The notes beneath the pieces were generated by a model. It had not been told where the DNA came from, did no database searches, and saw only the letters and a program-made list of their open reading frames with translations. The position numbers and the translations under genes were made by a program. From positions 1-42,193 of the IMG/VR virus record IMGVR_UViG_3300021963_000245: a stretch of 42,193 bases of DNA; one strand, 5' to 3'. Source of the DNA: a virus. Below, in pieces: positions 12,490 through 20,839 of the stretch. Numbering within the stretch: position 1 is the stretch's first letter; every line of letters starts with the position of its first letter.

Positions 12490-12833
12490 CAGGGTAACCT
12501 CGGATAGTCTTTGCCGTTTGGTACTTTCGAGTACCACCAGTTTTTTTCTGAAGGAGTAAGACGCTCGTAGTAAATCGTAAGGATTTGAATCCACTCATTG
12601 CCGGCAAGGTCTCGCGCCACAACAGAATAGCTCGGGCAGCGCGAGGCAGAGATGTCTGCGATGAAACGCTTACCTATCCGGTTCCAGCTTGGCTGCTTGC
12701 CCTTCCATTGCAGACTGCATGAAGGCCACGGAAGCTCCTCTCTGTCGTAGAGCATGCAACATGGTCCCATAACGCGATAAACAAAAGAACCTCCGGGTGA
12801 CCGGAGGAACTTCCCATCAGACAATGGATGCAT
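12489..12833 (-). CDS. Hypothetical protein, 114 aa
   Basis: Strand-rich, with many aromatic and Cys residues: GSFVYRVMGPCCMLYDREEL, WNRIGKRFIADISASRCPSY, WIQILTIYYERLTPSEKNWW. Linked to both neighbours by TGATG overlaps. No family recognised. Confidence 0.65.
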   Translation of the reverse strand: MHPLSDGKFLRSPGGSFVYRVMGPCCMLYDREELPWPSCSLQWKGKQPSWNRIGKRFIADISASRCPSYSVVARDLAGNEWIQILTIYYERLTPSEKNWWYSKVPNGKDYPRLP

Positions 12834-13096
12834 CAGTCTGCTTTTTTCTTATTGGAACGAGTCCTTCTTGCCTTTGCTTTTTCTTCTTTCTTGCACTGCT
12901 CTTCGCTAGTGAGCTTCAGCGATATGACCTGTTGGCCATCGAAGACAAGGCAGTCTAGGAGCAAATCTTCAATCTCCTGACACTGGCAAATGATGTCAAA
13001 TACGCAATCATACATAATCTCCACGACGTCCTGTCCTGCGCTCCAGGCCCACTGGCCTGCGCAACCGGGCTTAAAATAAAAGCGAGCGATTAGCAT
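12833..13096 (-). CDS. Hypothetical protein, 87 aa
   Basis: A Cys-rich first half (KPGCAGQWAW, YDCVFDIICQCQEIEDLLLD) and a basic tail (KAKARRTRSNKKKAD). It follows the portal gene and precedes two coupled small genes. No recognised family. Confidence 0.65.
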   Translation of the reverse strand: MLIARFYFKPGCAGQWAWSAGQDVVEIMYDCVFDIICQCQEIEDLLLDCLVFDGQQVISLKLTSEEQCKKEEKAKARRTRSNKKKAD

Positions 13097-13128
13097 GATT
13101 TTATGGCGATGAGTCAGTTTAACGAAGG

Positions 13129-14724
13129 TTACTGGGATCGACTAGCAGAAGCTTGAAGTCTTTCTGGAGTTTCAACCTTTTCCATAGTTTCCCTTCTTGC
13201 CCCTAGTGACTCTTGGGTATTAGCCGAATTTTGCGGTTCGGTTGACTGCAGGGCGTCTTGTTGCTTCAACTGATCTGTTATTTGCTGGTCGAGCTCTTCT
13301 TGGTGATCGTCCTCGACGCGAGACAGTTCATCTTCAACCTTCAGTTCAGGGTCAAGGACTCCGCCTCTCTGTAGTTCATCGAGGATTGTTCTCTTGGAAA
13401 GTAGACCCTGAGAGTACAGATTGACCAGTTGGGCGATCTCAGACGCTCCAATTGGCTTGTTAATCAGAGAATCGTTGATAGCAATGCCAGACTCTGCCGT
13501 AATCTGGTCCAATTCGCCGCTATAGGCCGCCCAGAGCCTCATGACAGCCCCAAAAGAGGCGCTTTTGTTACGGACAAGCGCAGCAACCTGAGACGCGATC
13601 TGAGAGGCTCTCAGGGACGCCTCCGTTGCAGTCTTGATATTTGCACCGTAAAGGAAATTCAATCCGCTACGATCCATCAAGCTTTCAAGATGAATAATCT
13701 CGGCCTGATGACGCTCTAAACTTCTTCCAGATGGCTCGGCAAATTCAAACTTACCACCTTCTGAGTCAAGATCAACCGCAGTGTTGGGGCCAAGAACCAA
13801 AGGAACTGGTTTGCCGTCAGCTCCAATCTTCGCTCCAGTCCGAACCGGAACAGGCATTGCACATTTATGGAGCAGCTCGTGCAAATCAGATCTCATCTGG
13901 AAGTGCTGAATAGATAACTCAGCTAAACCATTTAAGGGAAGATCACCTCTTGCAAAATGCGGATCAGTCGCTCCGTACCACACCAGCGGTACAACAGGGA
14001 TCGATGTTTCAATTTCTCTTTCTTTGATCTGCGTCCAAGTTCTTCCTTTCTTTTCCAGTCGGAATGTTTGGACCAAATTAGGCCGAAGGACATGATAAAT
14101 CGCGTCTAGTTCAACACCAAAACTGTTCTCAATAGGCCTTTGACGAAACTGTCTTATCGTGGCATGCGCCAACCTTTCGCGTCCACCTACGTATTCGACA
14201 GACCAGTTGATCACGTTGCCGCGATCAATCATCATAAGATAAGGCCGCCGGCCAGTTAGCTTTTCATCCAGAAAATTCAATTCGCCCTCTTCAGGCGACA
14301 TGTCAACCATGATGAAAACGCCGCCATCTCTGAGCGCTCTTTCATCACATCGGTTCCAAAAGCTTTGAATACTTTCTCCCTGGAGATCAACATTTCTTTC
14401 CGATTGAGACAAGGTCTCCGGTACGTCGATCATCTGGAACCTATTCAAGAGTCCAGCATAAGCGCGAATGCTGTCTCTATAAATAGGAGTATAAGTAGCT
14501 CTGGTTAATCTTGATTGATATGCTGCCCTGGGCTCGGCAGGCTCCTGTGTTAAATACTTCTCCTTGACAGGACGGCTTTCACCTGTACTGCCATCGCTAA
14601 AATAATTGCTCAGAAGGTGCCAGCAATTATTTGCTAATTCAAGAGCAGGAAGCTGACGAACAAGCTCTGGTCTATGATAAGAAACCAGCGACGGATCATT
14701 CGTCGGATGTGGAACTCCCAGCAT
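13129..14724 (-). CDS. Portal protein (DUF4055 type)
   Basis: 531 residues from ATG 14724; a TTG at 14739 is also in frame. Text such as RATYTPIYRDSIRAYAGLLN, DGGVFIMVDMSPEEGE, VVPLVWYGATDPHFARGDLP and LYGANIKTATEASLRASQIA is characteristic of DUF4055 portals. The dodecameric portal forms the DNA gate at the capsid vertex and docks the terminase. The C-terminal about 60 residues are Gln/Glu-rich and probably flexible. It is separated from terL by sigma factor, primase, RNR and Dcd, an unusual order. Confidence 0.8.
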   Translation of the reverse strand: MLGVPHPTNDPSLVSYHRPELVRQLPALELANNCWHLLSNYFSDGSTGESRPVKEKYLTQEPAEPRAAYQSRLTRATYTPIYRDSIRAYAGLLNRFQMIDVPETLSQSERNVDLQGESIQSFWNRCDERALRDGGVFIMVDMSPEEGELNFLDEKLTGRRPYLMMIDRGNVINWSVEYVGGRERLAHATIRQFRQRPIENSFGVELDAIYHVLRPNLVQTFRLEKKGRTWTQIKEREIETSIPVVPLVWYGATDPHFARGDLPLNGLAELSIQHFQMRSDLHELLHKCAMPVPVRTGAKIGADGKPVPLVLGPNTAVDLDSEGGKFEFAEPSGRSLERHQAEIIHLESLMDRSGLNFLYGANIKTATEASLRASQIASQVAALVRNKSASFGAVMRLWAAYSGELDQITAESGIAINDSLINKPIGASEIAQLVNLYSQGLLSKRTILDELQRGGVLDPELKVEDELSRVEDDHQEELDQQITDQLKQQDALQSTEPQNSANTQESLGARRETMEKVETPERLQASASRSQ

Positions 14725-14793
14725 CGTTGCAAAAAGCAAAAAGGACCTTCACGGCAATATCTGTCGCATCACGCGACTCCTATTAGTCTACCT

Positions 14794-15312
14794 TCAGCCT
14801 TTACTTGGCATAACGCTCATGTCATTCATGTAGCGTCCAGTTACCGCGTAAGATCTCAAAGGTGGAGTCTCTAAAGTATTGAATCGAAGCTGGCCAATTC
14901 TCATGCCAGCGTATAATTCAACCTTGTGTCTTTGATTCACGTTTTGAAGCTCTAGCGTGATGACGCCAGTAAATCCCGGATCGATGTAGCCGGCGAGAAG
15001 ATGATTGATTCCTTCCCGTCCTCGGCTACTTTTTAGTTGAAAGTTAGCTTCAATCCAATTTGGAACACGGACCATTTCGGCAGTGTGCGCCAAAATGAAC
15101 TGACCAGGAGCAAAGGTGAATCCATTTCGGATATCAACCGGGATCCACCTTACCCTTTCGGCCTCTGGACCACAGATGCGACCCTCGACGAGAACAGTCT
15201 CGCCAAGGGTTACATCAATGCTCGCTGGATTAATCAAATCAGGTTCAAATGGCTCTACAAGGCCGGATTGGCGGCAGAGTTCGCGAATTTGATGATCAAC
15301 CAGCGTGCTCAT
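14794..15312 (-). CDS. dcd: dCTP deaminase (Dcd family)
   Basis: 172 residues of the trimeric dUTPase/Dcd fold. INPASIDVTLGE (about 27-38), LKSSRGREG (93-101, phosphate-binding) and AGYIDPGFTGVITLELQN (107-124), with Glu in LEL as the expected deaminating residue. It converts dCTP to dUTP (or to dUMP in bifunctional forms), feeding ThyX. The start lies 3 nt after the RNR stop, so the two are co-expressed. Confidence 0.85.
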   Translation of the reverse strand: MSTLVDHQIRELCRQSGLVEPFEPDLINPASIDVTLGETVLVEGRICGPEAERVRWIPVDIRNGFTFAPGQFILAHTAEMVRVPNWIEANFQLKSSRGREGINHLLAGYIDPGFTGVITLELQNVNQRHKVELYAGMRIGQLRFNTLETPPLRSYAVTGRYMNDMSVMPSKG

Positions 15313-15315
15313 GGC

Positions 15316-17649
15316 TCAGATTTGTTGGCCTACTTGGTCGCCGTCTTTTGATGCCTCGGAAAGGCACTTATCGCTATCGCAACCGGCAGCTCCCTTGAGC
15401 TCATAGTCAGACGTGTCGTACTGATTTAAGACTTCAAGGAAATCAACCTGATCCTTACTAAAGATCAAGGGGAGTGCTGATCGGTAAGACTCGGCGACAC
15501 CATTCAGTCTATCAAAAGTTTCCTTGTTGATAGGCTCAAACGGTAAACGTGGGAACGTTTCATTGGCATCAAACCGAGCGAGCAGCGCTGCCGAAATATA
15601 ACCGGAATCGTCTTTGATCGATTCGTAGATCAAAGAAGACAGCGCCGGGATCTCATTTTCGCGGAATTCGATTGTGGCACTTGTGTTGTGGTCTGTGTAG
15701 TTGCGCTGAACTTGCATGTAAAGCGCCCACTGGGACTCCACGGGTAACTGACTCAGATCAAACTGGTCGCAGCCTTCGAGGTTGGCCCAGCTCACTTCCG
15801 TGGGGATCTCAACGAGTACTTCATGGACTCGTGAATCCATAATGTCGTCGAGCAGGTTCCCTTCTTCATCCTTTGCCGATTGAGCAGGGATCACGTTGTA
15901 TCCCCAGTCGCGCAGGGCGGAAACCAGTGGATCAGACTTGCCAAAGGTGATGCGGCGGATGAAACGCTGGGCCTTGGGAGGGTGCCAGCCAGGGGAGGCG
16001 CCGGTGAGCAGGCTCTTGGTGCCGGCGGGTTGCACGGTGGTGCAGCGGTTAGGAACCCTCAGTCCTTTTTCAAGGCAATATTCTTTAACTGTTTCATTGA
16101 CGACGCTTCTCCAACTGTTGAGATACTTCGCCTCAAGACGAACAAACTTCCGCCCAACTGAGGTGTTGGGACGGCCATGCATCATCCAGTCAAGCCATTT
16201 TGCGCCAAATGCCTTCACGAAGAAATCAAACAAACCGGTGAAGCTCACACCAACGATCGGATCGATTTCTCTGCTATAACGATAACGTTCATGATAGAAC
16301 TCGTGATTCAGTAATGCAGCAACTTGCAAAGCACCAGCTCTGAAAGCGTTTTCCTGTGCTTCTGTATCAGAAGGATCAATTGTATTCAGGTGGATTTCGG
16401 CAAGATTGCAGTGAAAATCTGTACCAATGATCTCGCCACAAGGATTCAAACCGTAGCGGTTCATTCGGTGATCAGCCTCACGTTCGGTCAGCAAAATTGA
16501 TTGCTGAGCGGCAGAAGCCATCAGGAAGGCTTTCGCTTGGTCTCTGTCGACAAAATAGAACTTAAGAAAAGCCTTCTTCTTTTCTTCTGTATCAAGAACG
16601 TCGACGTTTGCCCGAAGCAAAGCCTGAGGCACGTACTGAATAGCGCCTTCGCCGCTAAAGAATTGCTGTTTTACAGAATCCTCTACCTCTTGCTTAGATG
16701 GCTTCCGATGATAACAACGGGTATGGTTTGCCATTCGCAGCGCTTCCCGCTCCGAATCAACCTTCCAATTACCGTTCTCGTCCTGAACATAAAGGCCGAG
16801 TTTGCAATTGGCAGCCTGTTCGTCCAGTTCAGAGAACTGACGCATGCCTGCACTGCGACGAATATTGCCAGCCACAACGCAAGCGGCGGCCTCATCGATC
16901 AAAAGGCAAGCTTCGACAGCATTCAACTGTCTGCCGTTGGCTTTGTTTAACAAGGAAACAACCTTGCCGAACATCTCTTCAAGCTTGATGGGGTTTGCAG
17001 TTCCACCAAAGCCCTTAAGCTTCTCGCCGGCAGGTCTTACGTTTCCAAGGTCGATAGATAAATCAGTAGTTCCGTTGCGATTTTCATCCATCGCAAGACG
17101 AATGATCGCTTCGTAAGCGTCAACCCAGCCCTGACGGCTATCTCCAACCGTCAGATAAACGCAATTACTTGTTTCTTCGACAGAAGTTATGTCGCTTCGC
17201 TTGTCGGCACTAACAGTGCCAATCTTAGTGACTTCAACTAAATTGATATGATTAGTAATTGGAGGCAGTTTCTCTATGGTAAAAGACTCCAACATGGCAC
17301 CAGTGCCAGAGCCCATCATGGCAAGTTCCATGATGAGCTTAAAAGCTTCTACGTCGTGAAGACGAGTAGAAGTGCAGTTATAATAACCACTGAAGTTCTT
17401 TTGATTTTTACCCCATTCAGTTCCGGCAATCCAGAAAGCACGGCCAGAAGGGAAGCAATGTTGCTTCAAGGCTTGCTCTTTGACCAGTTTGTATTGATCA
17501 GGGGTGAAGGAACCAATTTCAGCGATATCCTCTACACATCGAGTCATTGCCTCCTCGAACGTCTCGCGCTTACCGTCGGCTTTACGGCGAGAATATGTGC
17601 GATAGAAAACGGCTTCGGCGCTTGGAGCAGTAGGCAGAAACTCAGGCAT
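15316..17649 (-). CDS. nrdJ: Class II (B12-dependent) ribonucleotide reductase
   Basis: 777 residues, the length of monomeric adenosylcobalamin RNRs. Redox Cys near 92 (GYYNCTST), thiyl Cys near 404 in NPCGEI with its Glu, partner Cys near 414 (FHCNLAEIH), the loop CTTVQPAGTKSLLTGASPG, and a C-terminal C-x4-C pair (GCDSDKC). It reduces ribonucleotides to deoxyribonucleotides without oxygen or iron but needs host B12. ATG 17649 is chosen because a promoter lies just upstream; the frame extends to 17724, but that part contains the promoter. Overlaps no neighbour; Dcd follows. Confidence 0.9.
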   Translation of the reverse strand: MPEFLPTAPSAEAVFYRTYSRRKADGKRETFEEAMTRCVEDIAEIGSFTPDQYKLVKEQALKQHCFPSGRAFWIAGTEWGKNQKNFSGYYNCTSTRLHDVEAFKLIMELAMMGSGTGAMLESFTIEKLPPITNHINLVEVTKIGTVSADKRSDITSVEETSNCVYLTVGDSRQGWVDAYEAIIRLAMDENRNGTTDLSIDLGNVRPAGEKLKGFGGTANPIKLEEMFGKVVSLLNKANGRQLNAVEACLLIDEAAACVVAGNIRRSAGMRQFSELDEQAANCKLGLYVQDENGNWKVDSEREALRMANHTRCYHRKPSKQEVEDSVKQQFFSGEGAIQYVPQALLRANVDVLDTEEKKKAFLKFYFVDRDQAKAFLMASAAQQSILLTEREADHRMNRYGLNPCGEIIGTDFHCNLAEIHLNTIDPSDTEAQENAFRAGALQVAALLNHEFYHERYRYSREIDPIVGVSFTGLFDFFVKAFGAKWLDWMMHGRPNTSVGRKFVRLEAKYLNSWRSVVNETVKEYCLEKGLRVPNRCTTVQPAGTKSLLTGASPGWHPPKAQRFIRRITFGKSDPLVSALRDWGYNVIPAQSAKDEEGNLLDDIMDSRVHEVLVEIPTEVSWANLEGCDQFDLSQLPVESQWALYMQVQRNYTDHNTSATIEFRENEIPALSSLIYESIKDDSGYISAALLARFDANETFPRLPFEPINKETFDRLNGVAESYRSALPLIFSKDQVDFLEVLNQYDTSDYELKGAAGCDSDKCLSEASKDGDQVGQQI

Positions 17650-17671
17650 TTCACCTTGAATCGGTGAAAGT

Positions 17672-17699
17672 AGTTTACCACACCTGCTCGTCTTGTCAA
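17672..17699 (-). promoter_or_regulatory. Sigma70-type promoter of nrdJ
   Basis: Minus strand: TTGACA (17699-17694), a 16-bp spacer, TAAACT (17677-17672). It gives a leader of about 15-20 nt before the ATG at 17649, with AAGGTGA as ribosome-binding site. It suggests early expression of RNR by host sigma factor. Confidence 0.6.
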
Positions 17700-18140
17700 C
17701 TAAATTTCGTAAATTTTGCAACAAGGATCCCTGGGGTTATCCTTGCAATAGCAAGTCCAGTAAGACTCGATAATGTTTAGTTTTTCTTCCGTTTCAGGGG
17801 TGGCCTCATCGGTTTGGATTTGCTTTTCGCGCTTAAGGCTTTCCATGAATTGATTTCCGCTGATTACGATTGAGAAAAGACCCGGTGCTTCCACGCATGA
17901 CTCTGATAAAGAGTATTTTGTGGAAGCATTGATCAGAGAATTAAAAAGAGAAAAGTCCTTGTGACTAGACGCTCTTCCAAGTAAAGAGACCTTCAGTCGT
18001 GCCCAAAAGTCTATATAAAATTTGTGGTAGCAAAATAAAACGATAAGAGCGTATGCGATTTCCCCCTGAGAAAGAATAAGGAGCAGTGAATTGACTACTC
18101 CTTCTACTTCTAGCGTCTCAGGGGCGCACGCTTTACTCAC
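17700..18140 (-). CDS. Hypothetical membrane-associated protein, GTG start
   Basis: 146 residues. Hydrophobic segment at about 17-42 (VNSLLLILSQGEIAYALIVL and beyond). A polar helical middle follows, then a Cys cluster at the end (YWTCYCKDNPRDPCCKIYEI). The GTG start overlaps the previous stop (TAGTG). Function unknown; the Cys end might bind metal. Confidence 0.55.
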   Translation of the reverse strand: MSKACAPETLEVEGVVNSLLLILSQGEIAYALIVLFCYHKFYIDFWARLKVSLLGRASSHKDFSLFNSLINASTKYSLSESCVEAPGLFSIVISGNQFMESLKREKQIQTDEATPETEEKLNIIESYWTCYCKDNPRDPCCKIYEI

Positions 18141-18286
18141 TACCGCCCCTGCCCTCTGTAAGGCTTGCTTGGTGAACTGCGCTTAGTTCTACCTTGATTG
18201 CGATTGGTGCGGACTCTACGGCCATCACCGATCCGGGTCCGCTTGGGAGGAGCCGATTCAAATACCGTAGAAGCTCTCTTGCTCAT
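18140..18286 (-). CDS. Basic peptide, 48 aa
   Basis: MSKRASTVFESAPPKRTRIG, then an Arg-rich region (RRVRTNRNQGRTKR). Its ATG overlaps the upstream stop (ATGA) and its stop overlaps the downstream GTG, so it is tightly coupled on both sides. The charge suggests nucleic-acid binding, possibly a DNA-condensing or RNA-binding peptide. Confidence 0.55.
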   Translation of the reverse strand: MSKRASTVFESAPPKRTRIGDGRRVRTNRNQGRTKRSSPSKPYRGQGR

Positions 18287-18513
18287 TGGTAGCGATCTTG
18301 AATGGGGATGAACTTAAAGGGAGGAGCTTCAAAGCCGTGTTGACCAAGCTCCCTAGCAAGTTTACGGTAAATCCAATAAGATCGAAGGAAAAGAATGCAA
18401 TTTAAGATACAGACCTTTGCCTTTAGTGTCAGAATCAGGACAATCTCTGTTGACTCACTGGGAAAGAGTGCAAAAAGTAGAACTAGAAACATCCAGGCAT
18501 ATAATTGTTGCAT
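18283..18513 (-). CDS. Small membrane protein, 76 aa
   Basis: Hydrophobic segments at about 5-17 (YAWMFLVLLFALF) and 23-46 (EIVLILTLKAKVCILNCILF), followed by a polar tail (YRKLARELGQHGFEAPPF). It could be a one- or two-pass inner membrane protein. Function unknown. Begins a three-gene coupled group of small proteins between primase and nrdJ. Confidence 0.55.
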   Translation of the reverse strand: MQQLYAWMFLVLLFALFPSESTEIVLILTLKAKVCILNCILFLRSYWIYRKLARELGQHGFEAPPFKFIPIQDRYQ

Positions 18514-18534
18514 TTTGATTATCGCCTGAACATA

Positions 18535-20106
18535 CTAGATTGCCAGATCGACATCAATAGAGTCATGGGTCATAATATCTTCTATATGGGCTATCTGTAA
18601 TTCGTTGTCATTGATATTGATTGTCGGCACAAGTATGGGGCGAAGTTGTTGTAGATACTGAGGCTCTGCCACTGCGAGCACTGCCATCAAGGCATCTACG
18701 CAAAGGCCGTCTTGGGAATAACTCTCAACTTCTTTGATTCTGTTCCAAAGCCATATCATATTTGCAAACTTCAAATCGTCAAACAATGGCTTCAGCACCC
18801 ATCTATACTCTGGATTGTGGATGTAAAGCCTAATGGCTCGCTTTTCTACAAGCTTTCTAGTGAATTCAATATCTGGGACGTCCCATTTACTCTTAAGCTT
18901 TTGATCTACTTGGTGCTCATGAAAGCTTTTTGCGATTTCTGCCGCAAGAGCTTGCTTGTTTTGTGCCAGTCTTATCGACGCTTTGTCATAATAATGAGCC
19001 CTCAAGGCAGGGCTTTGTATCTTAGAGAACAGCTCTCTTATGCTTGTCTCTACTTTTTGAATCTTAATCTTATCGTTAAAGTTTAAATCATTTAGCCATT
19101 TATCCAGAATCCAGTCAAGCCACGGCAAAGCATCAACGATTACCTCTTTGATGTCTCCGCCTGATTTTATGAAATCATCCGGGTCCATGCCGACGGGCAA
19201 TGTCGCTATTCTTACTTCGAGTTCTCCCGACAAAGTGAACGACTGAACTGCCTCCAAGAACTTACTGACAGCCAATTGACCACCAGTGTCCGAATCCATG
19301 CATAAAACAAATCTATTGGTTTTCCTTGTTAAGCGCTTAATTACCTCAAAAGAAGGGCTTGCCGTCCCTTGCAATGCAACTACATTTTTTACTCCGTTTT
19401 GCCATAATGTTATAACATCAATATGGCCTTCTACAAATATACATTCATCCTGTTCTCTTATCTGGTCCGAGGCGTTGTATTCATTGAAGACAAGAGTAGA
19501 TTTATTAAATACAAGGTTGTTCTGCGTATTTTTGTACTTTGGTTTTACTTCATCATTTATAGCTCTTGCCGTAAAACCTACAATATTGCCTTTATAGTCT
19601 TGAACTGGAATTGTCAACCTTTGTTCGATAATATCAAATCCCAAGCCAAAGTATCTAGACACTTCTGGCTTTATACCTCGCGCAACAATAAAATCTATCG
19701 CAATTTGACTTGTCTTTAAATTACTTCTATAATTTTCTTGAACTTTTTGGACATTTTTAAGCTCTTTTTGAATTTGATCTCTTTTCTTTTTATATGCTTC
19801 TTCGTCTTCATCAACAAACACCATGTTTATATTATTAACCGAGGCGATTCGCTCGCATGACTCTCTAAATGTTATGCCATACTTCTTCTGGATAAAACCA
19901 ATCGCATCATTGTGAGCTTGACATACATGGCAAAAGACAAAACCTTTGTCGTCACTTATTGTCAAAGATGGGTTGGAATCTTCATGCCATAGGCAGTGCG
20001 TGACATATTCTCTGCCAACACGCTTCAGAAAAACTCCTTCCGCCTCTAAAATCGTAGAGACAGGAAGGCTTTTGATCTTTTCAATTGTATCGCTGGATAC
20101 CGCCAC
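18535..20106 (-). CDS. DnaG-type primase
   Basis: 523 residues, GTG start. CHC2 zinc finger: C38, H41, C59, C62 (HCLWHED and FCHVCQ). The TOPRIM domain at about 220-300 has the conserved Glu in CIFVEGHIDVI and the D-x-D in CMDSDTGGQ. The C-terminal about 190 residues are helical and may contact the helicase. It makes RNA primers for lagging-strand synthesis. Helicase and primase are separate proteins here, 12 kb apart and on opposite strands. Confidence 0.88.
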   Translation of the reverse strand: MAVSSDTIEKIKSLPVSTILEAEGVFLKRVGREYVTHCLWHEDSNPSLTISDDKGFVFCHVCQAHNDAIGFIQKKYGITFRESCERIASVNNINMVFVDEDEEAYKKKRDQIQKELKNVQKVQENYRSNLKTSQIAIDFIVARGIKPEVSRYFGLGFDIIEQRLTIPVQDYKGNIVGFTARAINDEVKPKYKNTQNNLVFNKSTLVFNEYNASDQIREQDECIFVEGHIDVITLWQNGVKNVVALQGTASPSFEVIKRLTRKTNRFVLCMDSDTGGQLAVSKFLEAVQSFTLSGELEVRIATLPVGMDPDDFIKSGGDIKEVIVDALPWLDWILDKWLNDLNFNDKIKIQKVETSIRELFSKIQSPALRAHYYDKASIRLAQNKQALAAEIAKSFHEHQVDQKLKSKWDVPDIEFTRKLVEKRAIRLYIHNPEYRWVLKPLFDDLKFANMIWLWNRIKEVESYSQDGLCVDALMAVLAVAEPQYLQQLRPILVPTININDNELQIAHIEDIMTHDSIDVDLAI

Positions 20107-20193
20107 TGTCTAGCCAGGTCCTGGGGACACGCTACCAGCGGAATCCGGTCAAGCAACCCGCACCGGGAAAATTGACCAAGAAGGCTGAATCGC

Positions 20194-20814
20194 TTAAGAT
20201 TTTAACGATTGCTCAAGGAACGAGCTCATCGCTAAGGATGGTAAGCGATTGGTGGCACCAGACAAATAAGAGTCAATCGCTCTCTTCTCCTGATCTGCTA
20301 TATTTATCCATGCATTATAAGCAGACATGACATATGTTTCTGTAAAATCAATCTCAATCGGTTCAAGCGGATCCGTTGGCCTTGCCTGATCGTTCAATTC
20401 AAGCGGCGGCCCAGAACATACGCTTTTAATTTCCTGCCATTCACTTAGTTCAATATTCAAAGAATCAGCGATCTCTTTATCCGCGACTCCCTTGTACATC
20501 ATTTTCCTGCCTTTTAGCCAGGTTTCACGCATTTTATGAGTCAACCTCATTGCATACGTTCTATCTCTAATCCAATGCAGAAGTTCCCCCCTAATTGTTG
20601 GCACTGCTAAACTGCTAAATTTAAAGCCGGAAGACGGGTCATATCTGTAGGCGGCTTTACAGAGCCCCTCAAGAGCAGCTCCTTCTAGTGTGTCGTAATC
20701 AATATCAGTTGTCCTTTGTAGCTTCCATGCTTCTCTCCTCGCTAAGTTAATGTTGTCTGCGGCAAGCTTCTGTTGCTCTTTGCTCAACTGAAAGCGCTTT
20801 GTTTTTCTTGCCAT
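20194..20814 (-). CDS. Phage sigma factor lacking a clear region 4
   Basis: 206 residues. Region 2 is plain at about 20-90: DNINLARREAWKLQ, DYDTLEGAALEGLCKAAYRY, GFKFSSLAVPTIRGELLHWI. This is the core-binding and -10-melting part, with the aromatic-rich melting segment changed. A region-3-like helix-turn-helix follows (GVADKEIADSLNIELSEWQE). The last 45 residues show no canonical region 4 helix-turn-helix for a -35 box. It may therefore use extended -10 promoters or a partner protein. Directly downstream of terL, so perhaps for late genes. Confidence 0.75.
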   Translation of the reverse strand: MARKTKRFQLSKEQQKLAADNINLARREAWKLQRTTDIDYDTLEGAALEGLCKAAYRYDPSSGFKFSSLAVPTIRGELLHWIRDRTYAMRLTHKMRETWLKGRKMMYKGVADKEIADSLNIELSEWQEIKSVCSGPPLELNDQARPTDPLEPIEIDFTETYVMSAYNAWINIADQEKRAIDSYLSGATNRLPSLAMSSFLEQSLKS

Positions 20815-20839
20815 TTTAAGTAATTTTAACTACAATCTA

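Noticed and set aside
17650-17724. N-terminal 25 residues of the longer RNR frame
   Set aside because: This stretch contains the TTGACA-N16-TAAACT promoter, and the family begins near MPEF.
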